Counted from the stretch's first letter, positions 35,895 to 45,319 are shown. The stretch: DNA of 64,000 nt from Nitrincola iocasae (GCF_008727795.1 NZ_CP044222.1:2728001-2792000), one strand, 5' to 3'. Translations and numbers: made by a program. The notes: generated by a model not told the origin, from the sequence alone.

Positions 35895-37211
35895 TCATAG
35901 AGTTTCGGTTTGATAAAACCCTTGCAGTATCCGCGCCAGATTCCGGGCATCATCACTACCGGCGGTCTCTCTGATGGAATGCATGGCAAACTGAGGAACG
36001 CCGACATCCACCGTTGGAATACCGGTTTCAGTGGCAACAATGGGTCCGATAGTACTGCCGCAGCCCTGATCACTCCGCACGACAAAACTCTGCACCGGCA
36101 CACCCACCTGTTCTGCGAGATGCCTGAACAACGCACTGGTTTCGCTGTTACTGGCATAACGCTGGTTAGCATTAATTTTGATCACTGGTCCCTTGTTCAG
36201 TTGAGGGCCATGATTATCATCATGACGATCAGCAAAATTTGGGTGTACACCATGCGCGTTATCCGCAGAAATAAACAATGAATTAGCCAGCACCTCATAA
36301 CGGTTAACCTCGGCGGGCAAAACACGTTCCAGCCACTGACTCAGCAGCGGTCCCTGCGCGCCACAAGCACTGGCACTACCTACCTCTTCATGATCATTAC
36401 AGATCAATACCTGTCCAGGACCCGCCGCTGAAGCCAGCAAGGCCTGTAAACCAATAAAACAGCTCAACAGATTATCCAATCGGGCCGAACAGATGAATTC
36501 CTGATCTAACCCTACCAAGGCGGCTTTGTTGCAATCATAAAAGGCCAGTTCATAATCCAACACCGCATCCAGATTATCCACGCCCTGATCCGTCAGGTGC
36601 TGTTTTAACAGTGCACGAAAATCTGCTTTGCTCGTCAATTGCCCCAGTATCGGTGGTAAAAACGTTTGCGCATTGATACTACGTGCCGAATTGGCTTCCC
36701 GGTCAAGATGGATAGCAAGGCTGGGAATAATCGCCACTGGCTTATCGAAATTGATCAGATGACTGACGAGTTGGCCTTGGGTATCGCGTACAGTCACCCT
36801 TCCGGCTAACGACAGGTCGCGATCAAACCAGGGGTTTAATAACACCCCGCCGTAGACTTCCACACCTAACTGGAAATAACCTTGACGCAACATTTCCGGT
36901 TGGGGTTTAACCTTCAGACAGGGTGAATCGGTATGTGCGCCAGTAAACCGAAACCCTTTCGAAAAACCCTTATAGTCTGTCGGTTGACGCCAGGCAATAA
37001 TTGATGAACCGTTACGTACTGTGTAATAGCCAGCACCGGGGGCTAATTGCCAGACAGTTCTTTCATCCAGGGCTTGAAACCCCGATAGATCGAGTAAGTC
37101 TGTCATTTGTTGCACGGCATGAAAAGGCGTTGGTGACGCATCCAGAAATCCCAGCAGGGCCTGGTTGAATACTGCCTTGTTAAAATTATTGCTCACAGAC
37201 CTCTCCATCAT
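35895..37211 (-). CDS. apeB: M18-family aminopeptidase (DNPEP/ApeB-like)
   Basis: A 438-residue metallopeptidase. Zinc ligands and catalytic residues sit in TGAHTDSPCLKVKPQPE (His, Asp), NPWFDRDLSLAGRV, CNDHEEVGSASACGAQGPLL (Asp, Glu) and the C-terminal FAMHSIRETAG (His). It removes N-terminal residues, mainly acidic ones in characterised relatives, in the cytoplasm. Two adjacent ATG codons (37211 and 37208) could both start it. Confidence 0.9.
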   Translation of the reverse strand: MMERSVSNNFNKAVFNQALLGFLDASPTPFHAVQQMTDLLDLSGFQALDERTVWQLAPGAGYYTVRNGSSIIAWRQPTDYKGFSKGFRFTGAHTDSPCLKVKPQPEMLRQGYFQLGVEVYGGVLLNPWFDRDLSLAGRVTVRDTQGQLVSHLINFDKPVAIIPSLAIHLDREANSARSINAQTFLPPILGQLTSKADFRALLKQHLTDQGVDNLDAVLDYELAFYDCNKAALVGLDQEFICSARLDNLLSCFIGLQALLASAAGPGQVLICNDHEEVGSASACGAQGPLLSQWLERVLPAEVNRYEVLANSLFISADNAHGVHPNFADRHDDNHGPQLNKGPVIKINANQRYASNSETSALFRHLAEQVGVPVQSFVVRSDQGCGSTIGPIVATETGIPTVDVGVPQFAMHSIRETAGSDDARNLARILQGFYQTETL

Positions 37212-37346
37212 TAAAAACTACATTTAACTCAATTTTACATTAGTCCAGCCGATGACTACACTGGCACATCCGGTAGTATAGAACCAAAAGACAAGGAAAC
37301 TCCGTAACAAAAGTGCTGTCTTAATCCGCAGATGGACTAATCAGGA

Positions 37347-39452
37347 ATGACTCAGACAATGACCAGATTTACAATTAAACCCCTGTTGACCGGCCTAGTA
37401 TTGGCGTTGTTGCTTGTTGTCGGCCCGGTACAAGCACGCTACGCGGCAGAACCAGAGCATGAAGAAGCACTTTTAGATGTCATTTCAGCACTGCAGCAGA
37501 ATCACTACAGCGGCAAGAAACTGGATGAGAAACTCTCCTCAGATATTTTTGAGCGCTACTTAACCGATCTTGATCCTTCCCGGATTTATTTTTATCAGTC
37601 AGATATTCAAGAGTTTGAACCTGTCCGGAAAGAAATCGGTCTTGAAATACTGACGGGCAACAGCGAAACAGGTTTTGCCATCTATAACCGTTTTCATCAG
37701 CGCCAGATGGAACGTCTCGAATATATGCTTGAGGTCTTACAGGATGAATCGCATAGTTTCGACTTCAATACCCATGACAGCATAGAGACAGACCGTACTG
37801 AAGCCGACTGGGTAAAGACAACAGATGAGATGAATGAGCTTTGGTACAAACGTCTGATAAATGCGATGATCAGCCTGAAACTGGCCGATCAGACGGTTGC
37901 CGAGGCACGTGAAACGCTGATTCAACGCTATGAAAATCAGCAAAATCGTCAGGCACAAACCAATAATGAAGATGTCTTTGAACGCTATGCCAACGCCATA
38001 GCACATGAATTTGATCCTCACAGTCAGTATCTGTCACCCCGCAACCAGGAAAATTTTCAGATTAATATGAGTCTGTCGCTGGAAGGTATCGGCGCCGTAC
38101 TGCAGGGAGAAGATGAACATACCAAGGTGGTACGCTTAGTACCCGGTGGCCCGGCTGATCGTGCAGGACAACTCAGTCCTTCAGACATCATAGTCGGTGT
38201 AGGTCAGGATGCCGAAGGTCCGATACAGGATGTGGTTGGCTGGCGCCTGGATGAAGTCGTCAATCTTATCAGGGGGCCGCGCGAAAGTACGGTCAGACTC
38301 CAGATTATACCGGCCGATTCGATTGATCGGAATGCTCGTCGCACCATCACCATTGTCAGGGATAAAGTCAGACTGGAAGAGCAGGCAGCACAAAAACGTC
38401 TTCTGGAATTACAACGTAATGGCCAACCCTATCGAGTTGGCGTTATTGAAATTCCTGCCTTTTATATTGACTTCACTGCAATGCAGGCTGGCGATCCAGA
38501 GTACAAAAGCACTACGCGTGATGTAGAAAAGCTACTTGAAGAACTGAAAAGTGAAAACATTGATTCATTGATCGTGGATCTTCGTAATAATGGTGGTGGC
38601 TCGCTACGTGAAGCTAATGAACTGACAGGCCTGTTTATCAGCCGCGGGCCGACAGTACAAATCCGCGATGCCAGTGGCCGTGTGGATATTCTGGGTGACT
38701 TTGATCCCAAAGTAGCCTGGGATGGCCCGATGGCGGTGATTGTTAATCGTTTAAGCGCCTCTGCATCCGAGATTTTTGCTGGCGCCATTCAGGACTACAA
38801 TCGTGGCCTGGTAGTCGGCAGTCGCACCTTTGGTAAAGGCACAGTACAAACTTTACTGCCACTAGAACATGGTCAGATGAAGCTGACGCACGCCAAATTT
38901 TACCGTATTTCCGGCGAAAGCACTCAAAATGAAGGTGTAGAACCCCATATTCTTTTCCCCACACTGTTTGATGAAAAGGAAATCGGTGAAAGTGCTCTCG
39001 AAGGCGCCCTGCCCTGGGACACAGTAAACCCAGTGCGTCATGGACGTTTCCCAAGCCTATCTCCATTTTTAGATGAACTGATCAGCCGTCATCAAGCCCG
39101 CATCACCCATGACCCGGATTTTGCCTTTATGAATAAACAGGTGGAACGCAGTCGTGAACAGCGCGAGCAAACGCAGCTACCACTGAATATCAATGAGGTA
39201 CGCGCTCTGCGGGATGAAGTGGAACAATGGCAAATTGATACTGAAAATCAACGTCGTATGGCCAAAGATGAACCGCCCATACGTGAGTTAAGTGAACTGG
39301 ACGAGTTGCTGCCTACAGATGCCCAGGGCCGCACAATTAACCCGGAAGCTGAGTCCATCCTGATGGAAACTGCTGAAATCATGGTGGATTTCATTGATCT
39401 ACACTTATCTCAAACCGCTCAAGCAACGGGTCGCATAGTGAATGGCAACTGA
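37347..39452 (+). CDS. prc: Carboxy-terminal processing protease Prc (Tsp)
   Basis: A 701-residue periplasmic protease with a signal peptide (about residues 1-30, GLVLALLLVVGPVQA). The PDZ domain is near residues 245-335 (GIGAVLQGEDEHTKVVRLVP). The S41 catalytic part has LRNNGGGSLREANELTGLF, then SASASEIFAGA with nucleophile Ser472 and D483, and base Lys497 in TFGKGTVQ; the Ser-Lys spacing of 25 equals that of E. coli Prc. A C-terminal DUF3340-like region follows. Prc degrades tagged and envelope proteins and trims penicillin-binding protein 3 in E. coli. The stop overlaps the next gene by 11 nt. Confidence 0.93.
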   Translation: MTQTMTRFTIKPLLTGLVLALLLVVGPVQARYAAEPEHEEALLDVISALQQNHYSGKKLDEKLSSDIFERYLTDLDPSRIYFYQSDIQEFEPVRKEIGLEILTGNSETGFAIYNRFHQRQMERLEYMLEVLQDESHSFDFNTHDSIETDRTEADWVKTTDEMNELWYKRLINAMISLKLADQTVAEARETLIQRYENQQNRQAQTNNEDVFERYANAIAHEFDPHSQYLSPRNQENFQINMSLSLEGIGAVLQGEDEHTKVVRLVPGGPADRAGQLSPSDIIVGVGQDAEGPIQDVVGWRLDEVVNLIRGPRESTVRLQIIPADSIDRNARRTITIVRDKVRLEEQAAQKRLLELQRNGQPYRVGVIEIPAFYIDFTAMQAGDPEYKSTTRDVEKLLEELKSENIDSLIVDLRNNGGGSLREANELTGLFISRGPTVQIRDASGRVDILGDFDPKVAWDGPMAVIVNRLSASASEIFAGAIQDYNRGLVVGSRTFGKGTVQTLLPLEHGQMKLTHAKFYRISGESTQNEGVEPHILFPTLFDEKEIGESALEGALPWDTVNPVRHGRFPSLSPFLDELISRHQARITHDPDFAFMNKQVERSREQREQTQLPLNINEVRALRDEVEQWQIDTENQRRMAKDEPPIRELSELDELLPTDAQGRTINPEAESILMETAEIMVDFIDLHLSQTAQATGRIVNGN

Positions 39453-40275
39453 GGATACCCCCCCCTCACCGGAGCCAAGTAAACCGAAAAAGCCCCGGAA
39501 CAAAAAAAAATTACTTTTGTTTGCAGCAGCACCCCTAGGGGTGTTGCTGCTGGCTGTTGTCGGTTTTTTCGTTTATCAGTTTGTCGCGGAACAATTCAAA
39601 CAAAAACAGGTTGATCTGGAGAAATTTGGTTTTGACCTTCACGGTACTTCGCAGTATGAAACCTCTGAAGGCCTACTTGGCGAAGCTCAGCTACCTTCAA
39701 CTTTTGCAGATGAAAACCTGACACCCAGCGAGCGAATCGTTCACAGTCTGGTCAGAGACAGAGAAAATCTGATCATTGAAAACCGCACGCTTCGCCAACA
39801 GATTGAAGCATTGGAAGCCCAGTTGGAGACCTATGAAGAAGACCGACGCATGGCGGAATACTTCATGCCGGAAAATTTTTCTCAAGAACTGGAGCGTGTC
39901 GAGCGCATGCTGCACACCTACCTTCGACAATCAGCTGATGCCCAGCGCTTCAGCAACTTTCGACTGGAAATTATGGCTGCCGCTGGTCGCATGGAATATC
40001 AACGCTTTGTTGAGGCTAACCAACTGATGCTGGATGCCGTTCAACGTACTGAAATCGTAGTAGACTACTTACCAGCCTTTATGTTTTGCGTGGGAGATGC
40101 GGTTCAATTAGCCGCGAACGACTTTAGTGAAGAGCGGGAGATTCGTGATTACTTCGGCAATCCCGAACAACACCGTTTACCGACTATTGTTCAGGAAGAT
40201 CTGGATGTAGTTCTGCCACCCTGTCAGCGCGAGCTGCGCGAAGCGTTAAATACCAATATGGCAAATTTGCTCTGA
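39442..40275 (+). CDS. Membrane-anchored coiled-coil protein of unknown function
   Basis: I do not recognise a family. The 277-residue protein has a basic cytoplasmic tail (residues 1-26, PKKPRNKKK), one membrane helix (about 25-48, LLLFAAAPLGVLLLAVVGFF) and a periplasmic part. That part has a coiled coil near residues 105-140 (IIENRTLRQQIEALEAQLET) and mixed helices beyond, with two cysteines (FMFCVGDAV and LPPCQREL) that could form a disulfide. It overlaps prc by 11 nt, so translation is probably coupled. It may act with Prc as an adaptor or substrate, by analogy with NlpI, but no homology to NlpI is seen. Confidence 0.75.
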   Translation: MATEDTPPSPEPSKPKKPRNKKKLLLFAAAPLGVLLLAVVGFFVYQFVAEQFKQKQVDLEKFGFDLHGTSQYETSEGLLGEAQLPSTFADENLTPSERIVHSLVRDRENLIIENRTLRQQIEALEAQLETYEEDRRMAEYFMPENFSQELERVERMLHTYLRQSADAQRFSNFRLEIMAAAGRMEYQRFVEANQLMLDAVQRTEIVVDYLPAFMFCVGDAVQLAANDFSEEREIRDYFGNPEQHRLPTIVQEDLDVVLPPCQRELREALNTNMANLL

Positions 40276-40321
40276 TTGCGCATTTTTTGCTCACCCCCTG
40301 TTCACTAGGCTCAATCCTCTG

Positions 40322-40443
40322 TATAATTTGACCTCTTTTTTCGTAGTTCTGACATCTTCGCCAGTTTAGTGTCAGAAAAGCGATGACTGATAACCGACCC
40401 TGTATAACTGGCGATACAGGCTGGAAGCTGCACCTCTTGCAGC
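40322..40443 (+). promoter_or_regulatory. rpsA promoter and structured mRNA leader
   Basis: A perfect TATAAT lies at 40322-40327, with a weak -35 region about 17 nt upstream (TGTTCA). The transcribed leader of about 130 nt holds several inverted repeats. CGCCAGTT (40359-40366) pairs with AACTGGCG (40406-40413). CTGTAT (40400-40405) pairs with ATACAG (40414-40419) and encloses the same AACTGGCG as its loop, so these two structures exclude each other. GCTGC/GCAGC (40427-40443) is a third stem. A structured leader fits the known translational self-control of S1 in gammaproteobacteria. Confidence 0.55.
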
Positions 40444-40461
40444 GAACTATAGGACAATTTC

Positions 40462-42150
40462 ATGAGCGAAAGCTTTGCTGATCTTTTTGAAGAATCCCTG
40501 CTATCTCTGGATATGACTCCAGGCACCCTGGTTACGGGCGAAGTCGTTGATATCGACAGCGACTGGGTAACCGTCAATGCCGGCCTGAAATCTGAAGCGA
40601 TCATCCCACGCTCTCAGTTTCTGAACGACAACAACGAACTTGAAATCAAGCTTGGTGATACGGTTAAAGTAGCCCTGGAAGCCGTTGAAGATGGCTTCGG
40701 TGAAACACGTCTGTCACGCGAGAAAGCCAAGCGTTCAGAAGCATGGGAAGTTCTTCAGAGCAAATTTGACGCCGAAGAAACCGTTACCGGTTACATCTCT
40801 GGTAAAGTCAAAGGTGGCTTTACTGTCACTGTCAACAACATTCAGGGCTTCCTGCCTGGTTCACTGGTAGATGTTCGTCCCGTACGCGACGTTGACCACC
40901 TTGAAGGCAAGGAACTGGAATTCAAACTGATCAAGCTGGATCCTAAGCGTAACAACATCGTCGTTTCTCGTCGTGCCGTTATGCAGGAAGCCAACAGCGC
41001 TCAACGCGATGAGCTGCTGGCAACACTAGAAGAAGGTCAAGTGGTTAAAGGTTTTGTTAAGAACCTGACCAACTACGGTGCCTTTATCGATCTGGGTGGT
41101 GTAGATGGTCTGTTGCACATCACTGACATGGCTTGGAAACGTATCTCTCACCCAAGCGAAATGCTCAATCCAGGTGATGAAATCTCTGTTCGCATCATCA
41201 AGTTTGATAAAGAATCCGGTCGTATCTCTCTAGGTCTGAAACAGCTGTCTGAAGATCCATGGGAAGCGATCAAAAACCGTTACCCAGCTGGCACTAAAAC
41301 GGCTGCTCGCGTAACCAATCTGACCGATTACGGCTGCTTTGCGTCTATCGAAGACGGTGTTGAAGGTCTGGTTCACGTTTCAGAAATGTCCTGGACCAAC
41401 AAGAACATCCACCCATCCAAGATCGTTCAGATCGGTGATGAAGTTGAAGTGATGATTCTGGACGTTGATGAAGAGCGTCGTCGTATTTCTCTGGGCATCA
41501 AACAGTGCACCATCAACCCATGGATCTCTTTCTCTGAGCAGTTCGCTGCAGGTGATAAAGTCCAGGGCACCATCAAGACCATTACTGACTTCGGCATTTT
41601 TGTCGGTCTGGATAACGATCTTGACGGTCTGGTTCACATGTCTGATATCTCCTGGGAAGCCGATGCTGAAACCGCACTGCGCCAGTTCAAGAAAGGCGAC
41701 GAAGTTGAAGCGGTTATCCTGTCTATTGATGCAGAGAAAGAGCGCATCTCTCTGGGCATCAAACAGCTGGAAAGCGATCCGTTTGCTGAATTTGCTGCTG
41801 CAAATGAAAAAGGCACTATCGTTAACGGCACGGTGAAGAGCGTTGATGCTAAAGGTGCGGTTGTAGAACTGGCCGAAGGCGTTGAAGCGCAGCTGAAAGT
41901 TTCTGAACTATCTGCCGAGCGCATCGAAGACGCTACCAGCATCCTGAAAGAAGGCGACGCTGTCGAAGCCAAGATCATCAACGTTGATCGTCGCAACCGC
42001 GTCATCAGCCTGTCGATCAAAGCGAAAGACCAGGCGGAAGAAAAAGCCGCTATCAGCGCTGTTCGTAACCAGGAAGTTGATGTACCCGGTCCGACCACCA
42101 TCGGTGATCTGATCAAACAGCAGATGGCTGCTAATAATCAGAACAACTGA
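40462..42150 (+). CDS. rpsA: 30S ribosomal protein S1
   Basis: A 562-residue protein with six S1 RNA-binding repeats; E. coli S1 has 557 residues. It begins MSESFADLFEESL, and repeats show GAFIDLGGVDGLLHITDMAW, GCFASIEDGVEGLVHVSEMS and GIFVGLDNDLDGLVHMSDIS. S1 unfolds mRNA leaders and helps their entry into the 30S subunit. Codons look strongly biased toward those of highly expressed genes (CGT, CTG, GGT). AGGA lies 8 nt before the ATG. The usual neighbours cmk and ihfB are absent. A rho-independent terminator follows at 42171. Confidence 0.96.
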   Translation: MSESFADLFEESLLSLDMTPGTLVTGEVVDIDSDWVTVNAGLKSEAIIPRSQFLNDNNELEIKLGDTVKVALEAVEDGFGETRLSREKAKRSEAWEVLQSKFDAEETVTGYISGKVKGGFTVTVNNIQGFLPGSLVDVRPVRDVDHLEGKELEFKLIKLDPKRNNIVVSRRAVMQEANSAQRDELLATLEEGQVVKGFVKNLTNYGAFIDLGGVDGLLHITDMAWKRISHPSEMLNPGDEISVRIIKFDKESGRISLGLKQLSEDPWEAIKNRYPAGTKTAARVTNLTDYGCFASIEDGVEGLVHVSEMSWTNKNIHPSKIVQIGDEVEVMILDVDEERRRISLGIKQCTINPWISFSEQFAAGDKVQGTIKTITDFGIFVGLDNDLDGLVHMSDISWEADAETALRQFKKGDEVEAVILSIDAEKERISLGIKQLESDPFAEFAAANEKGTIVNGTVKSVDAKGAVVELAEGVEAQLKVSELSAERIEDATSILKEGDAVEAKIINVDRRNRVISLSIKAKDQAEEKAAISAVRNQEVDVPGPTTIGDLIKQQMAANNQNN

Positions 42151-42170
42151 TTAACTGCCTGAACTGACCT

Positions 42171-42199
42171 AAAAAAAGCATCTTCGGATGCTTTTTTTA
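42171..42199 (+). terminator. Rho-independent terminator of rpsA
   Basis: AAAAAAAGCATC, TTCG loop, GATGCTTTTTTT: a short GC stem with a stable UUCG tetraloop and a T-run, 20 nt after the rpsA stop codon. The flanking A and T tracts make it usable from both strands, so it may also end the MocR transcript coming from the right. Confidence 0.92.
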
Positions 42200-42259
42200 T
42201 GTACAGCCGTTAGCGCAGGGATGCGCAGTAGCGGCGCATGCTCGGATGTACGTTCTTGA

Positions 42260-43759
42260 TTAGTCCGAATATTTCATCCGACCTTTGAGTAGAGTAGATC
42301 GGCTTTTTCTGATTATCTGTATCGCCTGTAGCAAGCGTTCAACGCCTTCATTCATATAAGGCTCAGACAACGCACTGAAACCAAGCAATAAGCCTTGCTG
42401 TGGCTCACCTGTAAAGTAGTGGTTGGACAAGCGCTCCAACGTCAACCCTAGATCCGATGCTACCCAAGCTAATTGATCATCTGTCAGATCTGATTCAGGA
42501 TTTAGGTGTGCTACCAAATGCATACCTGTAGATGTCGAAGTGATCTGAAACTCATCCGGCAGCTTAGCGTGCAGCAGCTGCAGCAGATGGTCTCTGCGCT
42601 GCTGATACACACGACGCATCTTACGCAGATGAGTGGCAAAATAATCCTGTGTCAGAAATATTGCAAGCGCTGGTTGCAATGGCAGCGATGCCATACTGCC
42701 TAGCGCCTGCTGACTGCTCAACAATGCTGGAACCAGTTGATCCGGCGCGACGATATAACCAATGCGAAGCGAACGAAACAGTATCTTGGAAAAACTGCCC
42801 ACTAGCAGCGTGTGTTGCTGAGTATCAGCATTCATCAAGGGTGCCTGCGCCCTCCCCTGATAGATAAACTCACTGTCATAATCATCCTCAATCAACCATA
42901 AGGTCTGGCCGGATTGATTATGCTGACTGCAAAGATCCAGCCATTCCTGACGCCTACGGGAACTCATTACTACACCCAGTGGATATTGTCGTGACGGTGT
43001 CAGAATAGCGGCTAGTTGACCAGACATTTTCGGCGGGCAAACAGCGCCTTCGGCATCAATAGTCAGGGCATCCAGCTTAACTCCCATACTACTAACACTC
43101 TCCGCCAGTGCTGGATAACAAGGGTTTTCCAACCAAACGGAGGGCGATGAATATCCACTGATACGCTTTAGTGCACTCAGCAATAGGCTGATCGCATCGC
43201 GGTTACCTGCTGTAATAATCACCTGATTGGGTTTCACACTGAGTCCGCGCATCACATGCAGGTAACCAACCACAGCCTCTCGCAAGGCCGGAAGACCCGA
43301 CTGCATTGTTCCCTCAAGCAGCTGCCGTGGCGGCTCACACCAGCCCTGCTGCAAACAGCGTCTCCAGATCTGGTTTGGAAACAGACTGACATCGGCTCCT
43401 GAGTCAAAGCGTAACCCATCATCTGAAATATCCGGATGAATCCCTGCGTTAACGGGTACTAGCGGCTCAGACATTAGCGAAGGCATTAGTGAAGGTAAGT
43501 GATGAGCAATAAATACTCCTTTTTTTGGCACTCCCAGCAGATACCCTTCGGATATCAGCAGGTCATAGCAGTTGCTGCTGGTAGTACGGGAAACTCCCAA
43601 ATCCTGTGCCAGTTGTCTGGATGAAGGTAGCCGCTCTCCGGGCCTAAGCCGCCCCTGCTCTATTAGCGGTCTGATCTGTCTGGCGATCTGCAGATATAGA
43701 GGAAGCTGATCATCAGTACTGAGGCTGATCGTCACACTGGAAAAGGAGATGCTGCTCAT
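42260..43759 (-). CDS. MocR/PdxR-type regulator (GntR helix-turn-helix plus aminotransferase-like domain)
   Basis: A 499-residue protein. The N-terminal GntR-type winged helix covers residues 15-85 (RLPSSRQLAQDLGVSRTTS). The rest is a fold-type-I aminotransferase-like domain with WLIEDDYDSEFIY and the PLP-lysine motif GSFSKILFRSLRIGYIV. MocR proteins bind PLP and often activate or repress a divergent gene. Here the neighbour is a LysE-type exporter across an operator-like region with three half-sites. Confidence 0.9.
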   Translation of the reverse strand: MSSISFSSVTISLSTDDQLPLYLQIARQIRPLIEQGRLRPGERLPSSRQLAQDLGVSRTTSSNCYDLLISEGYLLGVPKKGVFIAHHLPSLMPSLMSEPLVPVNAGIHPDISDDGLRFDSGADVSLFPNQIWRRCLQQGWCEPPRQLLEGTMQSGLPALREAVVGYLHVMRGLSVKPNQVIITAGNRDAISLLLSALKRISGYSSPSVWLENPCYPALAESVSSMGVKLDALTIDAEGAVCPPKMSGQLAAILTPSRQYPLGVVMSSRRRQEWLDLCSQHNQSGQTLWLIEDDYDSEFIYQGRAQAPLMNADTQQHTLLVGSFSKILFRSLRIGYIVAPDQLVPALLSSQQALGSMASLPLQPALAIFLTQDYFATHLRKMRRVYQQRRDHLLQLLHAKLPDEFQITSTSTGMHLVAHLNPESDLTDDQLAWVASDLGLTLERLSNHYFTGEPQQGLLLGFSALSEPYMNEGVERLLQAIQIIRKSRSTLLKGRMKYSD

Positions 43760-43772
43760 CCTATCTGGCCTT

Positions 43773-43813
43773 ATTAAAATTCATCAATCTGGCTATCAAT
43801 TAAATAGCCAGAT
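43773..43813. promoter_or_regulatory. Candidate MocR operator in divergent promoter region
   Basis: Three related half-sites: ATCTGGCC (43773-43780), ATCTGGCTAT (43787-43796) and its exact reverse complement ATAGCCAGAT (43804-43813). The first two repeat directly with 14-bp spacing; the last two form a 10-bp inverted repeat with a 7-bp centre. They lie between the start codons of the MocR gene (43759) and the exporter (43861). Confidence 0.6.
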
Positions 43814-43860
43814 AACGATATGATAACCACTTGTTATATTTTTCAACAACCGAGGAAGCC

Positions 43861-44493
43861 ATGATGATTCCGATAGAAACACTCTTGCTGTTCCTTGCGA
43901 CCACTATCGTGGTGGTGATTTCTCCAGGCCCTGCTGCAATTGTTGTTACTGGCGAAGCCGCATCCAATGGATTTAAAAAATCATTTTCTGTCATCTTGGG
44001 AATTGCCATTGCTAACGTAGTATTCTTTGCTCTATCAGCGACAGGAATTGCTGCACTTATCATTGCATCAAACGTTTTGTTCACAGCAATCAAGTGGATT
44101 GGCGTTGCCTACCTTCTTTATCTTGGCTTTGGAGCAATTATGGGCTCCGCTGGACCACTCACCATCTCTCCATCAAGGCGGGAAGTTGCTAGCTACCACA
44201 AGACCTTTATCAGAGGGTTCATCCTGGAAGCCTCAAATCCTAAAGCGCTGCTCTATTTTTCAGCCATATTGCCGCAGTTTATAGACATCTCTCGCCCTGT
44301 ACTGCCGCAATTTGCAATGTTGTGTTTCATAACCCTAATCATAGATTTATGTTGTTACTCGCTTTATGCATATTTGGGAAACAAATCTAATAAAGTGGCT
44401 ATTTCCCCTTTTATCATCAAGAGCATAAATCGCACGGCCGGAGGCCTGTTGATTTTCGCGGGAGTTAAAATGGCCACAGTTGAGCGACAATAA
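43861..44493 (+). CDS. LysE/RhtB-family exporter
   Basis: A 210-residue protein with six membrane segments. I chose ATG 43861 because GAGGAA lies 4 nt upstream; an in-frame TTG at 43831 is not supported. The start shows VVVISPGPAAIVVTGEAAS, the RhtB-family region, and FILEASNPKALLYFSAILPQ the second conserved part. It exports an amino acid or related metabolite. The divergent MocR gene probably controls it. Confidence 0.9.
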   Translation: MMIPIETLLLFLATTIVVVISPGPAAIVVTGEAASNGFKKSFSVILGIAIANVVFFALSATGIAALIIASNVLFTAIKWIGVAYLLYLGFGAIMGSAGPLTISPSRREVASYHKTFIRGFILEASNPKALLYFSAILPQFIDISRPVLPQFAMLCFITLIIDLCCYSLYAYLGNKSNKVAISPFIIKSINRTAGGLLIFAGVKMATVERQ

Positions 44494-44564
44494 GATATAA
44501 CCCTGTATTGCCGAGAATCGCCGTCAGTGCAGGGGCAGCATGAGGTTCAGTACAAATTCAAATT

Positions 44565-45029
44565 TCAGCTTTTTGAACGAAAAAATACCGCCTCTTCGAC
44601 CACATAATCAATTAAATCATCTTCTTCAATCTCATCATCCTTGACCTCATAAACACTCAGAACAGACGCCCCTGCATTAATGACCGACGCGGAATCACCA
44701 CTCAGCAGTGGATGCCATTCAGGCAGGGGCTTGCGCTCATGCACCAGACGATAGGCACAAGTGGGTGGTAACCAGTGGAACTCAGATACATCTTCCGGTC
44801 GCAATTGCACGCAGGAGGGCACCAGGCGCGTACGCTCGCTATAGCGGGTACACTGGCAGGTTTGATCATCCAGCAGATGGCACACTACTGTGGTGTAAAA
44901 TACTTCGTCGGTATCCTCATCTTCAACTTTGTGCAGACAGCATAGTGCACAACCATCGCATAAAGACTCCCACTCCTGCGGGGTCATCTCATGCAGGGCT
45001 TTTCGCTGCCAAAAGACCTCCTGAGCCAA
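44565..45029 (-). CDS. ycgN: YcgN-type cysteine-cluster protein (UPF0260)
   Basis: A 154-residue protein with CDGCALCC near residue 24, then VVCHLLDDQTCQCTRY and PSCVQLRPEDV, the cysteine pattern of the YkgJ/YcgN group, which probably binds metal. The function is unknown. It is the last gene of the dnaX-ybaB-recR-rnd-ycgL-ycgN unit, two bases after ycgL. Confidence 0.88.
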   Translation of the reverse strand: MAQEVFWQRKALHEMTPQEWESLCDGCALCCLHKVEDEDTDEVFYTTVVCHLLDDQTCQCTRYSERTRLVPSCVQLRPEDVSEFHWLPPTCAYRLVHERKPLPEWHPLLSGDSASVINAGASVLSVYEVKDDEIEEDDLIDYVVEEAVFFRSKS

Positions 45030-45031
45030 AA

Positions 45032-45319
45032 TCAGCGCACTCCGGTCTCAGGACGATTGGGATACAAATCCAACAGATAATCCTCTTTCGGGGGCGGCAT
45101 CTGCAGAAAATAACCTTTGTCACGGATTGACTCCAGCACATTATCAACATCAACACGCGCTAACTTACGTCCCTTTATAATTGGCATGTCCATAATATGC
45201 TGGGCTTTACCAAACATTTCGCTCAGGGCATCCGGCACTGATTTCAAACCTTCACGTTTATCGACGTAAAGGTACATTTCATCCTTGCGCGAACTACGGT
45301 ATATCGAACAAACTAACAT
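45032..45319 (-). CDS. ycgL: YcgL-domain protein
   Basis: A 95-residue protein with the YcgL pattern: VCSIYRSSRKDEMYLYVDKR at the N-terminus and DVDNVLESIRDKGYFLQMPP at the C-terminus. The function is not known. ycgL, rnd and ycgN often lie together in gammaproteobacteria. It overlaps rnd by 7 nt. Confidence 0.9.
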   Translation of the reverse strand: MLVCSIYRSSRKDEMYLYVDKREGLKSVPDALSEMFGKAQHIMDMPIIKGRKLARVDVDNVLESIRDKGYFLQMPPPKEDYLLDLYPNRPETGVR

